A stretch of DNA of 64,000 nucleotides from Fragum whitleyi (GCA_948146395.1 OX411558.1:37336850-37400849); one strand, 5' to 3'. Numbered from the stretch's first letter, positions 21,201 through 27,397 are shown. Notes: generated by a model from the sequence alone, not told the origin. Numbers and translations: made by a program.

Positions 21201-24069
21201 GAAATGGGACACGAATAAAGCTGTATTTACGGCATTTTTGGCCACACAGCAATGAAATATGTTAGTTTGAATTTCAATGCTGATTTTTTTTTTTATCTCA
21301 GTAACGATATTCATCCCGTCTAAGAACATCCAAACATAGATTTAAGTTTTGTAATTATCCTTAATGGTCTTAACAACATAAATCCAGTCATTTTAACCTA
21401 GGAATATTGAGAATCGTCCAAAGCTATCTAAATATTAAATCCAAATTGATGAAAATGAAAACACACACACGTTTAGAAATTAAGGTCATGTTAGATAATA
21501 AGCGAACGTTGCAAATCCAAGATATTCAGATGAAACGGCTTTTCGAACACATACTGTTAGGTACAAAAACCCTAACAGAGAGTTTACATTATGGGACATG
21601 AAAAACATTATCGGCACTCATCACACAAACATGTGTCATACAGATTGTCATTTCTAACCCAATAATCTATACTACACGGCGAATCTCTTTGATCTGACCA
21701 TAACCGGATGCACCAATCAATATTGTCAATGTCATAAAACGGTAGTCGCTTATCCCACACACGTGCACGGGTCATTAAGATCGCCCTTACTTACGCAACG
21801 TTTTATACCACATTCCTAATTTTCTTTGATCTGCATCAATCAAGCCATGTCATTTGCCACTGATTGGTTGCTTTCAGTATGACACAACTAGTCTTTGAGC
21901 CCAACGTCTGAAAGCTTGGTTTACACATCAAATATTTTGCTTAATCAGACATAGAAATAACATGCTGTCATGTAAAAAGTCAAAATATTCCTCAAGCTTC
22001 AAAACATAGATACTATAGAATTGCAACATTTGACTTATTACAATCCTCCGAAGGCCATCTCGTTGATATAATAGAACTATTACAGTCACTCAAACACATA
22101 CTTTTTGTAATCTTTGTAATAATTAGCAAAAGTGTAGAATTTCAACCAATCAAATTACTGACGGATCCTGAGGGGGGTTGCAGTGAGGGGTCGAAGATGT
22201 GTCATTAAATTATCATAGAGAAATTCAATTTAAACTGGGCACTTATAGAAAAAGGCACCATCTAAATTTTAAGTTCCAAACCTCTATACAGAAATCCTGT
22301 ATCCACCACTGCAAATGTTTTCGAATGATAAAATCAAATTCATTTATAACTTACTATATTTCATTCATTCATTCATTCATTATTCATTCATCCGTCCAAC
22401 CATCCCTCCGTCCATACATCCATCCGTCCGTCCGACCGTCCATCCATACATCCGTCCGTCGCCGCCGTCATAGCGCAGTTGGTAGCGCGTCGGACTGTAA
22501 ATTTAGAGGTCCCGGGTCCGATCCCCGACGGCGGCACTCATTCTTTCCAACACTTTGTCTCTCACCAATGGGTTGATAAATCGTAGACCTATGCGTGATA
22601 GCAGCTGGAGGCTAGGAAAGCATGTGATGGTTGTACTGGTGAGAGAAATACCAGGAATCCATGCTCCAGCCGCCGCGATATAACTTGACTGAAATAATGT
22701 TGAAAGCGGCGTTAAACTCCATGCAATCAATCAATCCACCATCCGTCCTTCCATAAATCAGTCCTTTTATACATCCATCCATCCATCTGTCCGTCCTTCC
22801 GTCCATTCGTTTGATTGTAATTTGTTCGTCCGTCCGTCTGTCCGCCTGTCTTACTAGCCGACTTTGAATTCATACGTCAGTCGGTCATGGAACATTCTTA
22901 GTACTATAAAAAATCTTCAGTTTGAACATTTTGTATTTAAACAGGTCAATTAGCCCAAATCGAATACCTTTTCACTGTTTTCAACAAGGTGAAAGGGTTT
23001 GTCTAACAAATAATCGATAATGACACCACTATTCACAATATCAATATTCCCTAATTAGAGAATGTCATTAGGCATCTAAGGAAAATTGTAACATGCCGAA
23101 ATATTTTGTTATAGTGTTAGATATATAATGGCTAAATTTTGAGTGATTGGGAAAGACTATCAATGCCGATTTACCGAACGATTTTGTTCGCATAAACAAA
23201 CAAAACATAAACCTATTTTTTTATAATAATAAGATTTTAAAGAAAAAAAATTAATCAGGATTTAATACAATGAAGATAAATCGGCGGTAAAATGATAAAT
23301 GTTTGCAAAAAATCAACCAAATCGATGTTATTCCTTTTTGATAGTGGTGTTTTCAAAGCATGGTTATTAATTCTAAATTCGTGTTATTTTCTTTATAAAC
23401 ATGTTTTCTGAAAAGTTCGAATGATTTACTTTTCAAAAATGTATTGTTTTGATACCTTTTTCCTCAAGTAAAGCGAAAAAAGTGATTTATATCGGGCAAC
23501 ATTGACATAAATTAAATAGAGCGAGGCGATTCAACGCCAACCATTTTTATTGGCTAGTGGGCTATGACGTCATACCGAAGTTCCCTATTACTTTAAAAAT
23601 AACTTTCACTGGTTCATATATATATGTATTTTTTTATCTATGTTTTTTTGTTTGTTTATACTATAACAATGTTGATAAGTTAAGAAATACTATTATATTT
23701 ATTTACACTGAATGAAATATTGGACTATTACTCTTAGAGCCTAATTACTAAGTATTTGGCTTTTGGCATTTATGTTCTACCTATGAAACCTAAGTAAATA
23801 TATCTCATCTTAAAAGTCCGCTATAAATTGCACCAAGTTTGAATTAAAAATAATCAAAAATAAATATAAATGATTTTTCATTCTTTTAAAGTAAAGGCTT
23901 AGATATCTTAACATTTTCATCCTTGTGAAGTTGAGTTAAAGGCAAGATATCCGAAATAAGTCCTATCCGAACACTATTCAAATACAGGTGTCAATTAAAC
24001 GCATGCTTCCGGAAAGATATCATTACCTTTCATAGGACCTCCGATCAAAATAATAGTTTTGAGCATCAT
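192..24069 (-). CDS. GMPPA: GMPPA, GDP-mannose pyrophosphorylase alpha subunit (exons 1-9; 3' end outside window)
   Basis: Nine exons join in phase to 333 codons that follow animal GMPPA from residue 1 to the hexapeptide-repeat region. Seen: the nucleotidyltransferase P-loop GG(x)3GTRFRPL at residues 10-20 with a following PKP, the [10 protein letters not shown] segment in exon 4, the FFVMNAD motif with the aspartate of the nucleotidyltransferase fold, [15 protein letters not shown] and [10 protein letters not shown], then WSQIKSAG and a left-handed beta-helix start ([24 protein letters not shown]). Known: GMPPA is the largely non-catalytic, GDP-mannose-sensing regulatory partner of GMPPB, which makes GDP-mannose from mannose-1-phosphate and GTP in the cytosol. 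Human GMPPA is about 420 residues, so roughly the last 85-90 residues lie beyond base 1. All donors are GT and all acceptors AG. Two ATGs are adjacent (24067-24069 and 24064-24066); the second matches the human start. No frameshift or stop is seen. Confidence 0.96.
285..689. other. Intron sequence with a short hairpin
   Basis: No coding signal other than the GMPPA acceptor. A short inverted repeat (ATTAGAATC...GATTCTAAT) lies at about 468-498. It resembles hairpins in the GAGCTACAGATAG repeat family at 18574-18969. Confidence 0.4.
690..765 (+). repeat. Degenerate tRNA-like SINE head
   Basis: An A-box-like TTAGCTAAGTTGGTAGA is followed about 45 bases later by a B-box-like GGGTTGCATTCCC. The spacing suits a pol III promoter of tRNA origin, but cloverleaf stems are poor, so a decayed SINE head is more likely than a tRNA gene. 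Confidence 0.4.
843..1090. mobile_element. TTAA-flanked MITE (piggyBac-like ends)
   Basis: TTAA lies at both ends, followed by CCCTTGTCATGCTGAA and its reverse complement TTCAGCATGACAAGGG. TTAA target duplication with CCC-starting termini is the signature of the piggyBac superfamily. The 248-base interior has no coding capacity; an open frame crossing it is incidental. Confidence 0.75.
1091..1746. other. Intron sequence, nothing recognised
   Basis: AT-rich intron of GMPPA with no repeat family, RNA or coding signal that I can support. Confidence 0.4.
1747..2178 (+). pseudogene. Non-LTR retrotransposon (LINE) reverse-transcriptase tail, broken
   Basis: One frame reads [20 protein letters not shown] and [12 protein letters not shown]. 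After a roughly 24-base tandem duplication (AAGTTTAGAGAGCTTCTTCC, then AAGTTTAAAGAGCTTCTTCC) the reading continues in a second frame with [36 protein letters not shown] and [11 protein letters not shown]. This order is typical of the region after the reverse-transcriptase palm in RTE/L1-like LINEs common in molluscs. It lies in a GMPPA intron, antisense to the gene, and is 5' truncated. Confidence 0.8.
2180..2634. other. Intron sequence, nothing recognised
   Basis: GMPPA intron downstream (in gene sense) of exon 8. No repeat or coding feature was identified. Confidence 0.35.
2635..2779 (-). CDS. GMPPA: GMPPA exon 8 (residues 254-302)
   Basis: Starts with T, completing a glycine codon, then [20 protein letters not shown] and [16 protein letters not shown]. 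Acceptor TTTACAG, donor GTAGGT. Length 145 = 1 + 48 codons. It links the transferase domain to the hexapeptide beta-helix. Confidence 0.96.
2780..3263. other. Intron sequence, nothing recognised
   Basis: AT-rich intron sequence between exon 8 and the SINE; no supported feature. Confidence 0.35.
3264..3540 (+). mobile_element. tRNA-derived SINE, full copy
   Basis: A tRNA-like head (3264-3340) has an A box TAGCCCAGTTGGTAGTGCG and a B box GGTTTGATCCCC, with acceptor-like pairing TGCTGCC/GGCAGCA. It is followed by a body containing TCTCACCAATGGGTTGA, GGAGGCTAGGAAAGGATGTG and AGCGGCGTAAAACTCC, then a CAATCAATC tail. The same body recurs at least seven times in the window. It resembles bivalve V-domain SINEs (RUDI-like); the exact family is from memory and unverified. 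Confidence 0.85.
3656..3895. mobile_element. TGAGCCTGTG MITE
   Basis: Begins TGAGCCTGTGCATGACATGT and ends with the inverse GAAATGTCACACACAGGCCCA, with TA on both sides. The interior GACTCTGGCCAGCCTGTGCA...CAGTCTGACCAGGGTC is shared with copies at 12255, 44806, 48414, 53657, 60048 and 62636. No coding capacity. Superfamily not determined. Confidence 0.7.
3908..4039 (-). CDS. GMPPA: GMPPA exon 7 (residues 210-254)
   Basis: Begins [19 protein letters not shown], continues [12 protein letters not shown] and ends WSQIKSA plus GG. Acceptor ATTCAG, donor GTATGT. Length 132 = 1 + 43 codons + 2. The QDIF and WSQIKSAG stretches match the family. The TGAGCC-type MITE at 3656-3895 ends only 12 bases past its donor. 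Confidence 0.95.
4040..4307. other. Intron sequence, nothing recognised
   Basis: Upstream (in gene sense) of GMPPA exon 7; includes the exon 7 acceptor tract but no other feature. Confidence 0.35.
4308..4441. repeat. Palindromic hairpin repeat (family H)
   Basis: About 130 bases whose halves are imperfect inverse copies: CAGAATAACAAAACAGTG...TTGTTATCCTG, with a central TGCATGCA. Diverged from sharper copies at 45548-45664, 49839-49965 and 58525-58622. Confidence 0.6.
4516..5042. repeat. 95-bp tandem satellite, each unit a hairpin
   Basis: CAACTACCATTATACACAAT-type unit starts fall at 4516, 4611, 4706, 4801, 4896 and 4991, an exact 95-base period with five full units and a partial sixth. Inside each unit ACAATGTTACTTTACACTAA is followed about 30 bases on by its reverse complement, so each unit can fold into a long stem. 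Units differ by a few substitutions. It lies in a GMPPA intron. Confidence 0.9.
5292..5526. repeat. AAGAGCA/GGTGCTT dispersed repeat (family W)
   Basis: Contains CTGCAGGTGCTTG, AAAAGGGACATAACTC, AAGAGTTACCCCTCTTGGTG and AATACTTCGGGTTTTCTC. The same order of blocks recurs at about 8337-8545, 8925-9275, 13820-14060 and 50085-50390. Non-coding; origin unknown. Confidence 0.6.
5711..5867. repeat. Foldback palindrome, 61-base arms
   Basis: Arms at 5711-5771 and 5807-5867 are inverse copies with about one mismatch; the loop is 35 bases. The outer arm starts AGGGACGAGTGTCTTTTTCA. Likely the core of a foldback MITE. Confidence 0.85.
5868..6739. other. Intron sequence with a poly-C run
   Basis: No gene. 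A C-rich tract lies at about 6692-6728. TTTATACAGAAATAAAGTGC near 6335 echoes the foldback arm, so the element at 5711 may extend to about 6430. Confidence 0.35.
6740..6975. repeat. CAAAGGGCAATAACTC dispersed repeat
   Basis: Contains AACAAAGGGCAATAACTCAC, ATGAAGTTTCATG and a CAGACCGACA stretch. Same family as the tandem array at 11510-11945. Confidence 0.5.
7099..7292 (-). mobile_element. SINE body fragment
   Basis: Reverse-complement copy of the SINE body of 3264-3540: GGTTTAACACTGC, AATGGATTCCTAGTATTTCT, CATCCTTTCCTAGC, CCCTTCGGTGGGA. Head missing. Confidence 0.65.
7333..7426 (+). mobile_element. SINE body fragment
   Basis: Forward fragment of the same SINE: GCACTCATCATTTTCGACTA, ACCAATGGGTTGATAATC, GGAGGCTAGGAAAGGATGTA. 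It lies beside an inverted fragment, suggesting two insertions. Confidence 0.65.
7427..8336. other. Intron sequence with two hairpins
   Basis: An inverted repeat at 7549-7610 (CAAGCCAAT...CTTGGCTTG with CTCCACTATGTT/AACATAGTGGA). A decayed AAGAAATT...AATTTCTT hairpin near 7808-7850 resembles the core of the TTAA MITEs. No coding signal. Confidence 0.4.
8337..8545. repeat. Dispersed repeat, family W
   Basis: AAAAGAGCATTGCCAAGACA, AAAAGGGACATAATTC, GAGAGTTATCCCCCTTTGTA and TTGCCACGTTTCAAAGG follow the block order of the 5292-5526 copy. Confidence 0.55.
8546..8924. other. Intron sequence, nothing recognised
   Basis: Sequence between two family W repeats; the open frames here are short and resemble nothing. 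Confidence 0.3.
8925..9275. repeat. Dispersed repeat, family W
   Basis: AACAAGAGCACCGCCTACAG, GGGTAATAATTTACAC, TATCCCCCTTGGTAGT and ATACCTCGGGTTTTCTCC. The most complete copy in the window. Confidence 0.6.
9276..9650. repeat. Unclassified intronic stretch ending in an AAGAAATTGCTT hairpin
   Basis: 9400-9500 has paired CCGGTC/GACCGG motifs (CTAGTCCTCCGGTCCGAGA, GACCGGTAGATG, CTACCGGTCC), possibly a decayed repeat. 9601-9632 is a near-perfect hairpin GAAGAAATTGCTTTT/AAAAGCAATTTCTTC, like the cores of the TTAA MITEs. Confidence 0.45.
9651..10254. other. Intron sequence, nothing recognised
   Basis: AT-rich intron; no supported feature. Confidence 0.3.
10255..10660. mobile_element. Hairpin-ended MITE (family X)
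   Basis: Shares TTTCTTTAATGC, GATTATCAAATGA-type, ACCCTGCTTT, CACATTTTGTCTTGTTTT and an inverted AAAGCTTTAT/ATAAAGCTTTTG hairpin with copies at 18288-18547 and 59250-59668. Non-coding. Confidence 0.6.
10719..10947. mobile_element. TTAA-flanked MITE with AAGAAATTGCTT palindrome core
   Basis: TTAACCCTTTGCTGTTTAAT at one end and AAAACAGGAAAGGGTTAA at the other, TTAA on both sides, total 229 bases. A central hairpin (AAGAAGATATTGCTT...AAGCAATTTCTTCTT) lies near 10791-10826. Sister copies of the same length at 17797 and 29349. piggyBac-like by TTAA/CCC ends. Confidence 0.85.
10948..11509. other. Intron sequence, nothing recognised
   Basis: Short overlapping open frames on both strands; none resembles a known protein. 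Confidence 0.3.
11510..11945. repeat. Tandem array, about 138-bp unit, three units
   Basis: ACACCCTAGCTATGAG-GAAGTTTCAA-GGACCG/GAACACGAATTTGCT blocks repeat with TTACAAATGG at 11641 and again near 11779. Ends in CAGACAGACAG. Family shared with 6740-6975. Confidence 0.7.
12255..12499. mobile_element. TGAGCC MITE copy
   Basis: TGAGCATGTGCTTGACAATT at the left, AAGTCATGCACAGGCTCA at the right, flanked by ATA/TAT. Opposite orientation to the 3656 copy (CAGACTGTGTGGCTGCACAG). Non-coding. Confidence 0.7.
12500..13819. other. Intron sequence with one inverted repeat
   Basis: 13204-13310 contains CTGCAACGTTTTGGAAGTCA...TGAACTTTAACAGTGTT facing AACACTGTTAAAGTTCAT...AAAACGTTGCAGA, an inverted repeat of about 40-base arms, probably a small MITE. 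Nothing else recognised. Confidence 0.5.
13820..14060. repeat. Dispersed repeat, family W
   Basis: AACAAGAGCACTACATTCCC, GGCTGCAGGTGCTGG, TTGATTTACCCCCCTTG; same block order as 8925-9275. Confidence 0.5.
14239..14369 (-). CDS. GMPPA: GMPPA exon 6 (residues 167-210)
   Basis: Begins [20 protein letters not shown], continues [17 protein letters not shown] and ends LEQNY plus AA. Acceptor TTTACAG, donor GTAAGT. Length 131 = 43 codons + 2. The EKP and NCGIY residues are family hallmarks. Confidence 0.95.
14551..14656 (-). mobile_element. tRNA-like SINE head (Ser/Leu-like), reverse strand
   Basis: On the minus strand TGCCCGAGTGGTTAGGGTGC gives an A box and GCAGGTTCGAGCCTG a B box. Arms pair poorly, so a SINE head or tRNA pseudogene is more likely than an active tRNA. 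Confidence 0.6.
14657..15190. other. Intron sequence, nothing recognised
   Basis: Between GMPPA exons 5 and 6; repeated CAATATT motifs near 15010-15110 but no defined element. Confidence 0.3.
15191..15597. mobile_element. AGAGGATATT...GGTCATATTTTAA repeat (family Z), copy 1
   Basis: Shares AGAGGATATT, ATCTATAAGCAGATAAAAAT, GTGTAATAACACCC, GAAATATCGAAAAAT and GACATAGGTCATATTTTAA in order with 39832-40235. A small AGATAAAAAT...ATTTATCT hairpin sits near its start. Ends about 95 bases from GMPPA exon 5. Confidence 0.65.
15693..15752 (-). CDS. GMPPA: GMPPA exon 5 (residues 147-166)
   Basis: A 60-base exon encoding [20 protein letters not shown]. Acceptor CTTCAG, donor [13 protein letters not shown] and THE align without gaps to human GMPPA. 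Confidence 0.95.
15753..16633. other. Intron sequence, nothing recognised
   Basis: Contains TTGACCTTGACAGATGACC-type repeats at about 16010-16055, common in bivalve DNA; otherwise unremarkable. Confidence 0.35.
16634..16826 (-). CDS. GMPPA: GMPPA exon 4 (residues 82-146)
   Basis: Starts with G, completing an arginine codon, then [17 protein letters not shown] and [14 protein letters not shown], and ends CTILGTE. Acceptor TTTCAG, donor GTCAGT. Length 193 = 1 + 64 codons. It carries the core of the nucleotidyltransferase fold. Confidence 0.96.
16875..17155 (-). mobile_element. tRNA-derived SINE, reverse strand
   Basis: TTGTTTGTTTGAATGGGGTT tail, body blocks ATGGATTCGAAGTATTTC and CATCCTTTCCTAGC, then a decayed tRNA-like head with ATAGTCCAACACGCTATGAA. 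Near full length but diverged. Confidence 0.7.
17288..17501. mobile_element. TTAA-flanked MITE, second subfamily
   Basis: TTAACCCTTATCCTTTAAAA left and AAAATCAGGAAAAGGGTTAA right, TTAA at both ends; interior unlike the AAGAAATTGCTT subfamily. Confidence 0.65.
17502..17796. other. Intron sequence, nothing recognised
   Basis: Short spacer between two TTAA elements. Confidence 0.3.
17797..18025. mobile_element. TTAA-flanked MITE with AAGAAATTGCTT palindrome core
   Basis: TTAACCCTTTCCTGTTTTAC left, TTAAATAGCAAAACGTTAA right, 229 bases, inverse orientation to 10719-10947. The core AAGAAGAAATTGCTTGTCAG...AAGCAATTTCTTCTT folds almost perfectly. It ends 55 bases from GMPPA exon 3. Confidence 0.85.
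18080..18183 (-). CDS. GMPPA: GMPPA exon 3 (residues 48-82)
   Basis: Encodes [20 protein letters not shown] and onward to KVQI plus AG. Acceptor CTTCAG, donor GTTGGT. Length 104 = 34 codons + 2. GFYQPNE matches the human GFYQPDE. Confidence 0.95.
18288..18547. mobile_element. Hairpin-ended MITE (family X), partial
   Basis: TTTCTTTAATGCCTTTTGGT, ATTATCACTTGATAATCTCA, ATACCCTGCTTTTGTGCATT, GACGTCATC and ATTTCACATTTTGTCTC match 59668-59400 inversely. The hairpin end is missing. Confidence 0.65.
18574..18969. mobile_element. CAGAGCTACAGATAG MITE (family Y)
   Basis: Left CAGAGCTACAGATAGAGGGG is mirrored at the right by CCCCTCTTATCTGGATTCCTG. Flanks TTTATGA/TTTGTGA look like an imperfect target duplication. 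Contains the GTCTCATCGAGACGA hairpin. Second copy at 36515-36703. Confidence 0.7.
19026..19123 (-). CDS. GMPPA: GMPPA exon 2 (residues 15-47)
   Basis: Starts with GT, completing the glycine of the GTRFRPL nucleotide-binding loop, and ends with YHHIDAASQ. Acceptor TTTTAAG, donor GTAGGT. Length 98 = 2 + 32 codons. The PKPLFPVAG segment is strongly conserved in the family. Confidence 0.95.
19340..19525. mobile_element. GCCCCCG-ended MITE with GGAC tetranucleotide array
   Basis: AATGCCCCCGACACCG left, CTATCGGGGGCATAAT right, with an interior (GGAC/AGAC)n tract at about 19427-19486. This layout (inverted GGGGGCAT ends around GGAC repeats) is a familiar bivalve repeat. Confidence 0.65.
19526..20902. 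other. Intron 1 sequence, nothing recognised
   Basis: No coding homology. Low-complexity ATTATCATT repeats at 20822-20865. Confidence 0.35.
22355..22850. repeat. CATT / CCGT-CCAT tetranucleotide tract split by a SINE
   Basis: CATTCATTCATT then CCGTCC/CCATCC repeats run to 22460, stop at the SINE, and resume at 22736 to about 22845. The SINE inserted into, or seeded, a tetranucleotide microsatellite. Confidence 0.75.
22461..22735 (+). mobile_element. tRNA-derived SINE, best-preserved full copy
   Basis: Head 22461-22536 has A box TAGCGCAGTTGGTAGCGCG and B box GGTCCGATCCCC, with GCCGCCG/CGGCGGC acceptor pairing. The body follows the 3264-3540 copy; the tail is CAATCAATCAATC. Pol III transcription and LINE-driven movement are known for such SINEs; activity here is not shown. 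Confidence 0.85.
23588..24026. other. Intron 1 sequence, nothing recognised
   Basis: AT-rich sequence next to the exon 1 donor. Confidence 0.3.
24027..24069 (-). CDS. GMPPA: GMPPA exon 1 (start codon, residues 1-14 plus one base)
   Basis: Reads [14 protein letters not shown] plus the first G of a glycine codon. The donor is GTAATG. The LKxxILIGGP start is the diagnostic N-terminus of GMPPA. Intron 1 is about 4.9 kb and contains the right end of the 20903-23587 element and many repeats. The 5' UTR lies above 24069 and its limit cannot be fixed. Confidence 0.93.
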
Positions 24070-24730
24070 CTTGATATAAGGATATACAAATATCGTGCAA
24101 AAAAGGGTATTTTGAAATGTTTTGATAAATATTCTTGTCGTCGTGTAAACAGGAAGTAAAGGTTGTTGTTGTTATGGAGAAGATTAACATCGTACCAAAT
24201 ATTGTTCGTAGCCTACAGATTAAACTGGTATTTCTTGATGTGAAAAATGCGAATCTTTCAAATTTTCGCTTGTTTAAACAAATTTACCTGATTTTTTTTA
24301 ATTGATCTGAATCCTCATTTTTTTCACCGACAGAAAATCAAAAAGGCAGGTAGAACAGCACCGCAAAGCCTATGATCAGACTGCACAAAGGAGTCCACTG
24401 AATGTGATCATAGTCTATCATGGCTGTCTGCCAACCATTCGTCCCGTCCATAATAGAAAATTGTCATGATTTACAGCATAAGTGGTTAATCGAAATTATG
24501 GCATTAAGATTGGTAATTTGGTTCAGATGGTGTGGGGGCGGTATCACTTGAAACAGTCTAAACTTTCCACCTGAATCCGCCACTGATATTGAGAGTCCCT
24601 GCTTCCACTAACAAGAGATACAAACCAAATTATGTAATTTTTCGCCAAGTACCCTGATTGGTCGAATATAATCATGACTTCCACAAACCGTGAGTAAAAA
24701 GAATTAACAATCACTGATAGCGGCATCTCG
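24070..24730. promoter_or_regulatory. GMPPA 5' UTR / upstream region (inferred)
   Basis: Lies immediately upstream of the GMPPA start codon, so it must hold the 5' UTR or an upstream intron boundary and probably the promoter. No TATA box or initiator can be assigned with confidence. It is bounded at 24731 by a transposon-like terminus. Confidence 0.4.
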
Positions 24731-27387
24731 CATGGGCGTAGTTAGCGGTACGGCCGGTACGGCTTTCGCCGCACCAATATTTTTTCTGAAAATGACCGCA
24801 GCCGAAACAAATACCAGACAGAAGATATTAAAACATTCAAGTTTTGTCCTTCATAGAATACCGCATTCTATTTTCAATGATATTCGCTCTATGTAATGAA
24901 AATCACGTGCTTGTTTACTCCCCTCAAAATACCAAAGTAAAAGCCTAGCTTACATTCAGCATTTGAAGAGTATAGCTGCCATAGCGTTGAACTCCTCCAT
25001 CTCCGTGCGGCAGAACACTGTGTCCGTGCGATAATAGCAGGCACTGCATTTCCATGCAATGGCCTATAAGTGTCCGACTTGAATCGCCTCGCGGCTTAAT
25101 GGGCACAAAGAACCTGTGTTGAAGTTCAAGTCACATTTTTAAAAAAGGGAAGGCCGAAAAGCGGACATTGTGCAAAAGAACAACGCACAACCAGTGTTCA
25201 GGGGCTGAGGTCGTACCATCACCATACAATATTTTGATTCCAAACTTAAACCGCAACATCCTGCAGTCTCCAGGCGATCACTACATAGGAGCTGTGCGCA
25301 CTTTCGAACGGTTACAATTAGTAAATCTAGTTTGTTTATTTAAATTTTAGTTTTACGCCGCTTTTAACATTTTTTTTCAGTCTTATCGCGGAGGCTGGAG
25401 CACCCAATAATGGATTCCTAGTTTTTTTTCTCACACCAGTACTACCACATCATTCTTTCCTAGACTCCAGCTGCTATCCCACATAGGTCTACGATTATCG
25501 ACCCATTAGTGGTAGACAAATTGTCGGAAAGTATGAGTACCGCCGTCTTCAACAGTACATCTAGTAAAAAAAACAACACAAACTGATCCCCGTACAGGAA
25601 TCATTAAATTTGAAAAGCTTTTTAAGACTGGGAGAGCACTAGAGATTTTATGGATAAAAACGTTTAATCTCTTGACAGTGTGGCGACGGAAAATACGTAA
25701 CAAAAATAGAAAATCAAGAAATCGTTCGATGGCGTTTTCGGCAAATAATGCTGTATTAAACTTGTTAAACTGATATCAACGGGATGAAAGTTGAGATATG
25801 CACAGGAACATCGTTCTTTGTCTATAGAAAAAGGAAGATCTGTAAAATTTTGGTTAAGTTATAATTTGATGATCATCTTAAAAGTTGTAAAAATAATATT
25901 CATGAGTCCCATGTCGGACCCAACATATCTTCTCACAAATAAAAAAAGCTGATTTTTCAAATTTTCTTTTGAAAACCGTAAGGTAAAGAGATTTGTTATT
26001 AATTTGCATGAGATATTATCTATTAATTCTCTGCACAATTTATAAAGAATTGTCAAAAGATTTTTTGAGACATACGAGGCTTGTTATTTGGTTTGTGGTT
26101 TGATCTAGTGACCGTTATCGTTCATTTTGGTACCAATGGGTTCCAGTTAGGTTCTGTATGGTTAAACTGGGCCAGATGTTTAAAATAGAAACCTACTCGA
26201 AGGAAAAACATTTTAGATCTAGCTGTGAAATTGTTTTGATATAATACAATGTTTTGTGACCATTCTGTCCATTAAAAGGTTTTGTAACTTAAAATTCGAC
26301 TAGTTACTGACGTTTTCCAAAGTTGCAATAGGACTGCGTCCTCACTGTAGCCTAACAATTGCGGATGTTTTTCGTGTTAATTAAAAAGTCGCCCGATTCA
26401 TTTCGATTTTAAACGGCTTTCGGTAATTTTAATCCAAATATGCAGCTTCATTGGAGTTGAAAATCGAATCGCATATTGGTTGCATTGTAGTCACATGCCA
26501 TATGTAATCAGAGGAGTGCATTTGGTATGTGGTCCATTTGCCTATCACCATATTACAGGTTTGGTTACCAAATGTAAAACATGTATAATGAATCGCATTT
26601 AAAACGAGTCGTGATCTTTTTTTATTTGTTAAATGATAAACATACAGAAAAAGTTTTGCTTGATATCATATTTTTTCACAGCCATTGGTATCAGAATCGA
26701 GCCTGTGACATTAAGAAAGAACTATTTGAAATATTTAAATTGATATACAATTATAAGCCATTTGAAGTTATGAATTGATTTTAGATTTAATTTAAACGAA
26801 GAATTGCCAGATTTTCATAAGCCCGACATAAATGTGACGTTTTTAACTATTGTGAGTAGGCGCGCCGTCGAATATTCATCATGCAACATGACATGAAACG
26901 GCGAAAGGCTTTGTTAATCATCTCTGACGAAAGCTTCATCAATGCGTGCAAATTTTTAGACAAGGAATCCTAAATGAAGAGAAAAAGAAATTCTGGGGTT
27001 TTTTTTTGGTTTTTTTTTTCTGTGGAAACCCCAAATTGGGGCTTGATCATTTACTTTCACTGATGGTTATAAGGTTTTTCCATAAGTATCTAGCCAACGA
27101 GCGGAAAGGAAAAGGCGTATTAAGAAACTTCAATTACGAGTAAAGGAATGTGACAGTGCGGTAAAACAATGGCGATTTTCTTAAAATAAATCAAGCAATA
27201 TTATTAAATATCAATTGATAGGCCCAAAGCCAAAGCATTGAGCCGATATTTGAAACTTGGAGACTTGAAATATAGGTTTCATAGAGTATGTTAAATTTTT
27301 CCTATGCAGCAGCTACCGACCAAGGGTGTTGCCCCCCCCCCCCCTGTCATTGGCCGTACCAATCTCAAAATCGTTGCTACGCCCCTG
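24731..27387. mobile_element. Candidate 2.66-kb DNA transposon with 6-bp target duplication
   Basis: Left end CATGGGCGTAG and right end CTACGCCCCTG are inverted, both followed inward by GGTACGGCC-type blocks, and ATCTCG directly abuts both ends (24725-24730 and 27388-27393). CAGGGGCGTAGC-like termini recall hAT elements, which normally make 8-bp duplications; here six match exactly. No transposase frame is recognisable inside. Confidence 0.6.
25351..25547 (-). mobile_element. SINE body, reverse strand
   Basis: GTTTTACGCCGCTTTTAACA, ATAATGGATTCCTAG, TTCTTTCCTAGACTCCAGC, TCTACGATTATCGACCC and GAGTACCGCCGTC are the reverse of the SINE body; the head is cut just past GCCGTC. Confidence 0.75.
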
Positions 27388-27397
27388 ATCTCGTGTG

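Larger units (their letters stand above)
20903..23587. mobile_element. Candidate 2.7-kb TIR element, decayed
   Basis: Left end TAGGGGACTTCGGCAC with GTGATGACGTCATC and GTGGTTGGCGTT is mirrored at the right end: inverse reads TAGGGAACTTCGGTATGACG and ATGGTTGGCGTT. No transposase frame is visible inside. A SINE (22461-22735) sits inside. It occupies GMPPA intron 1. Target duplication not clear; alternatively two separate fragments of one family. Confidence 0.5.

Noticed and set aside
24733..27387. hAT transposase gene inside the 24.7-27.4 kb element
   Set aside because: No open frame shows hAT motifs; only short unrelated frames and a SINE are present.
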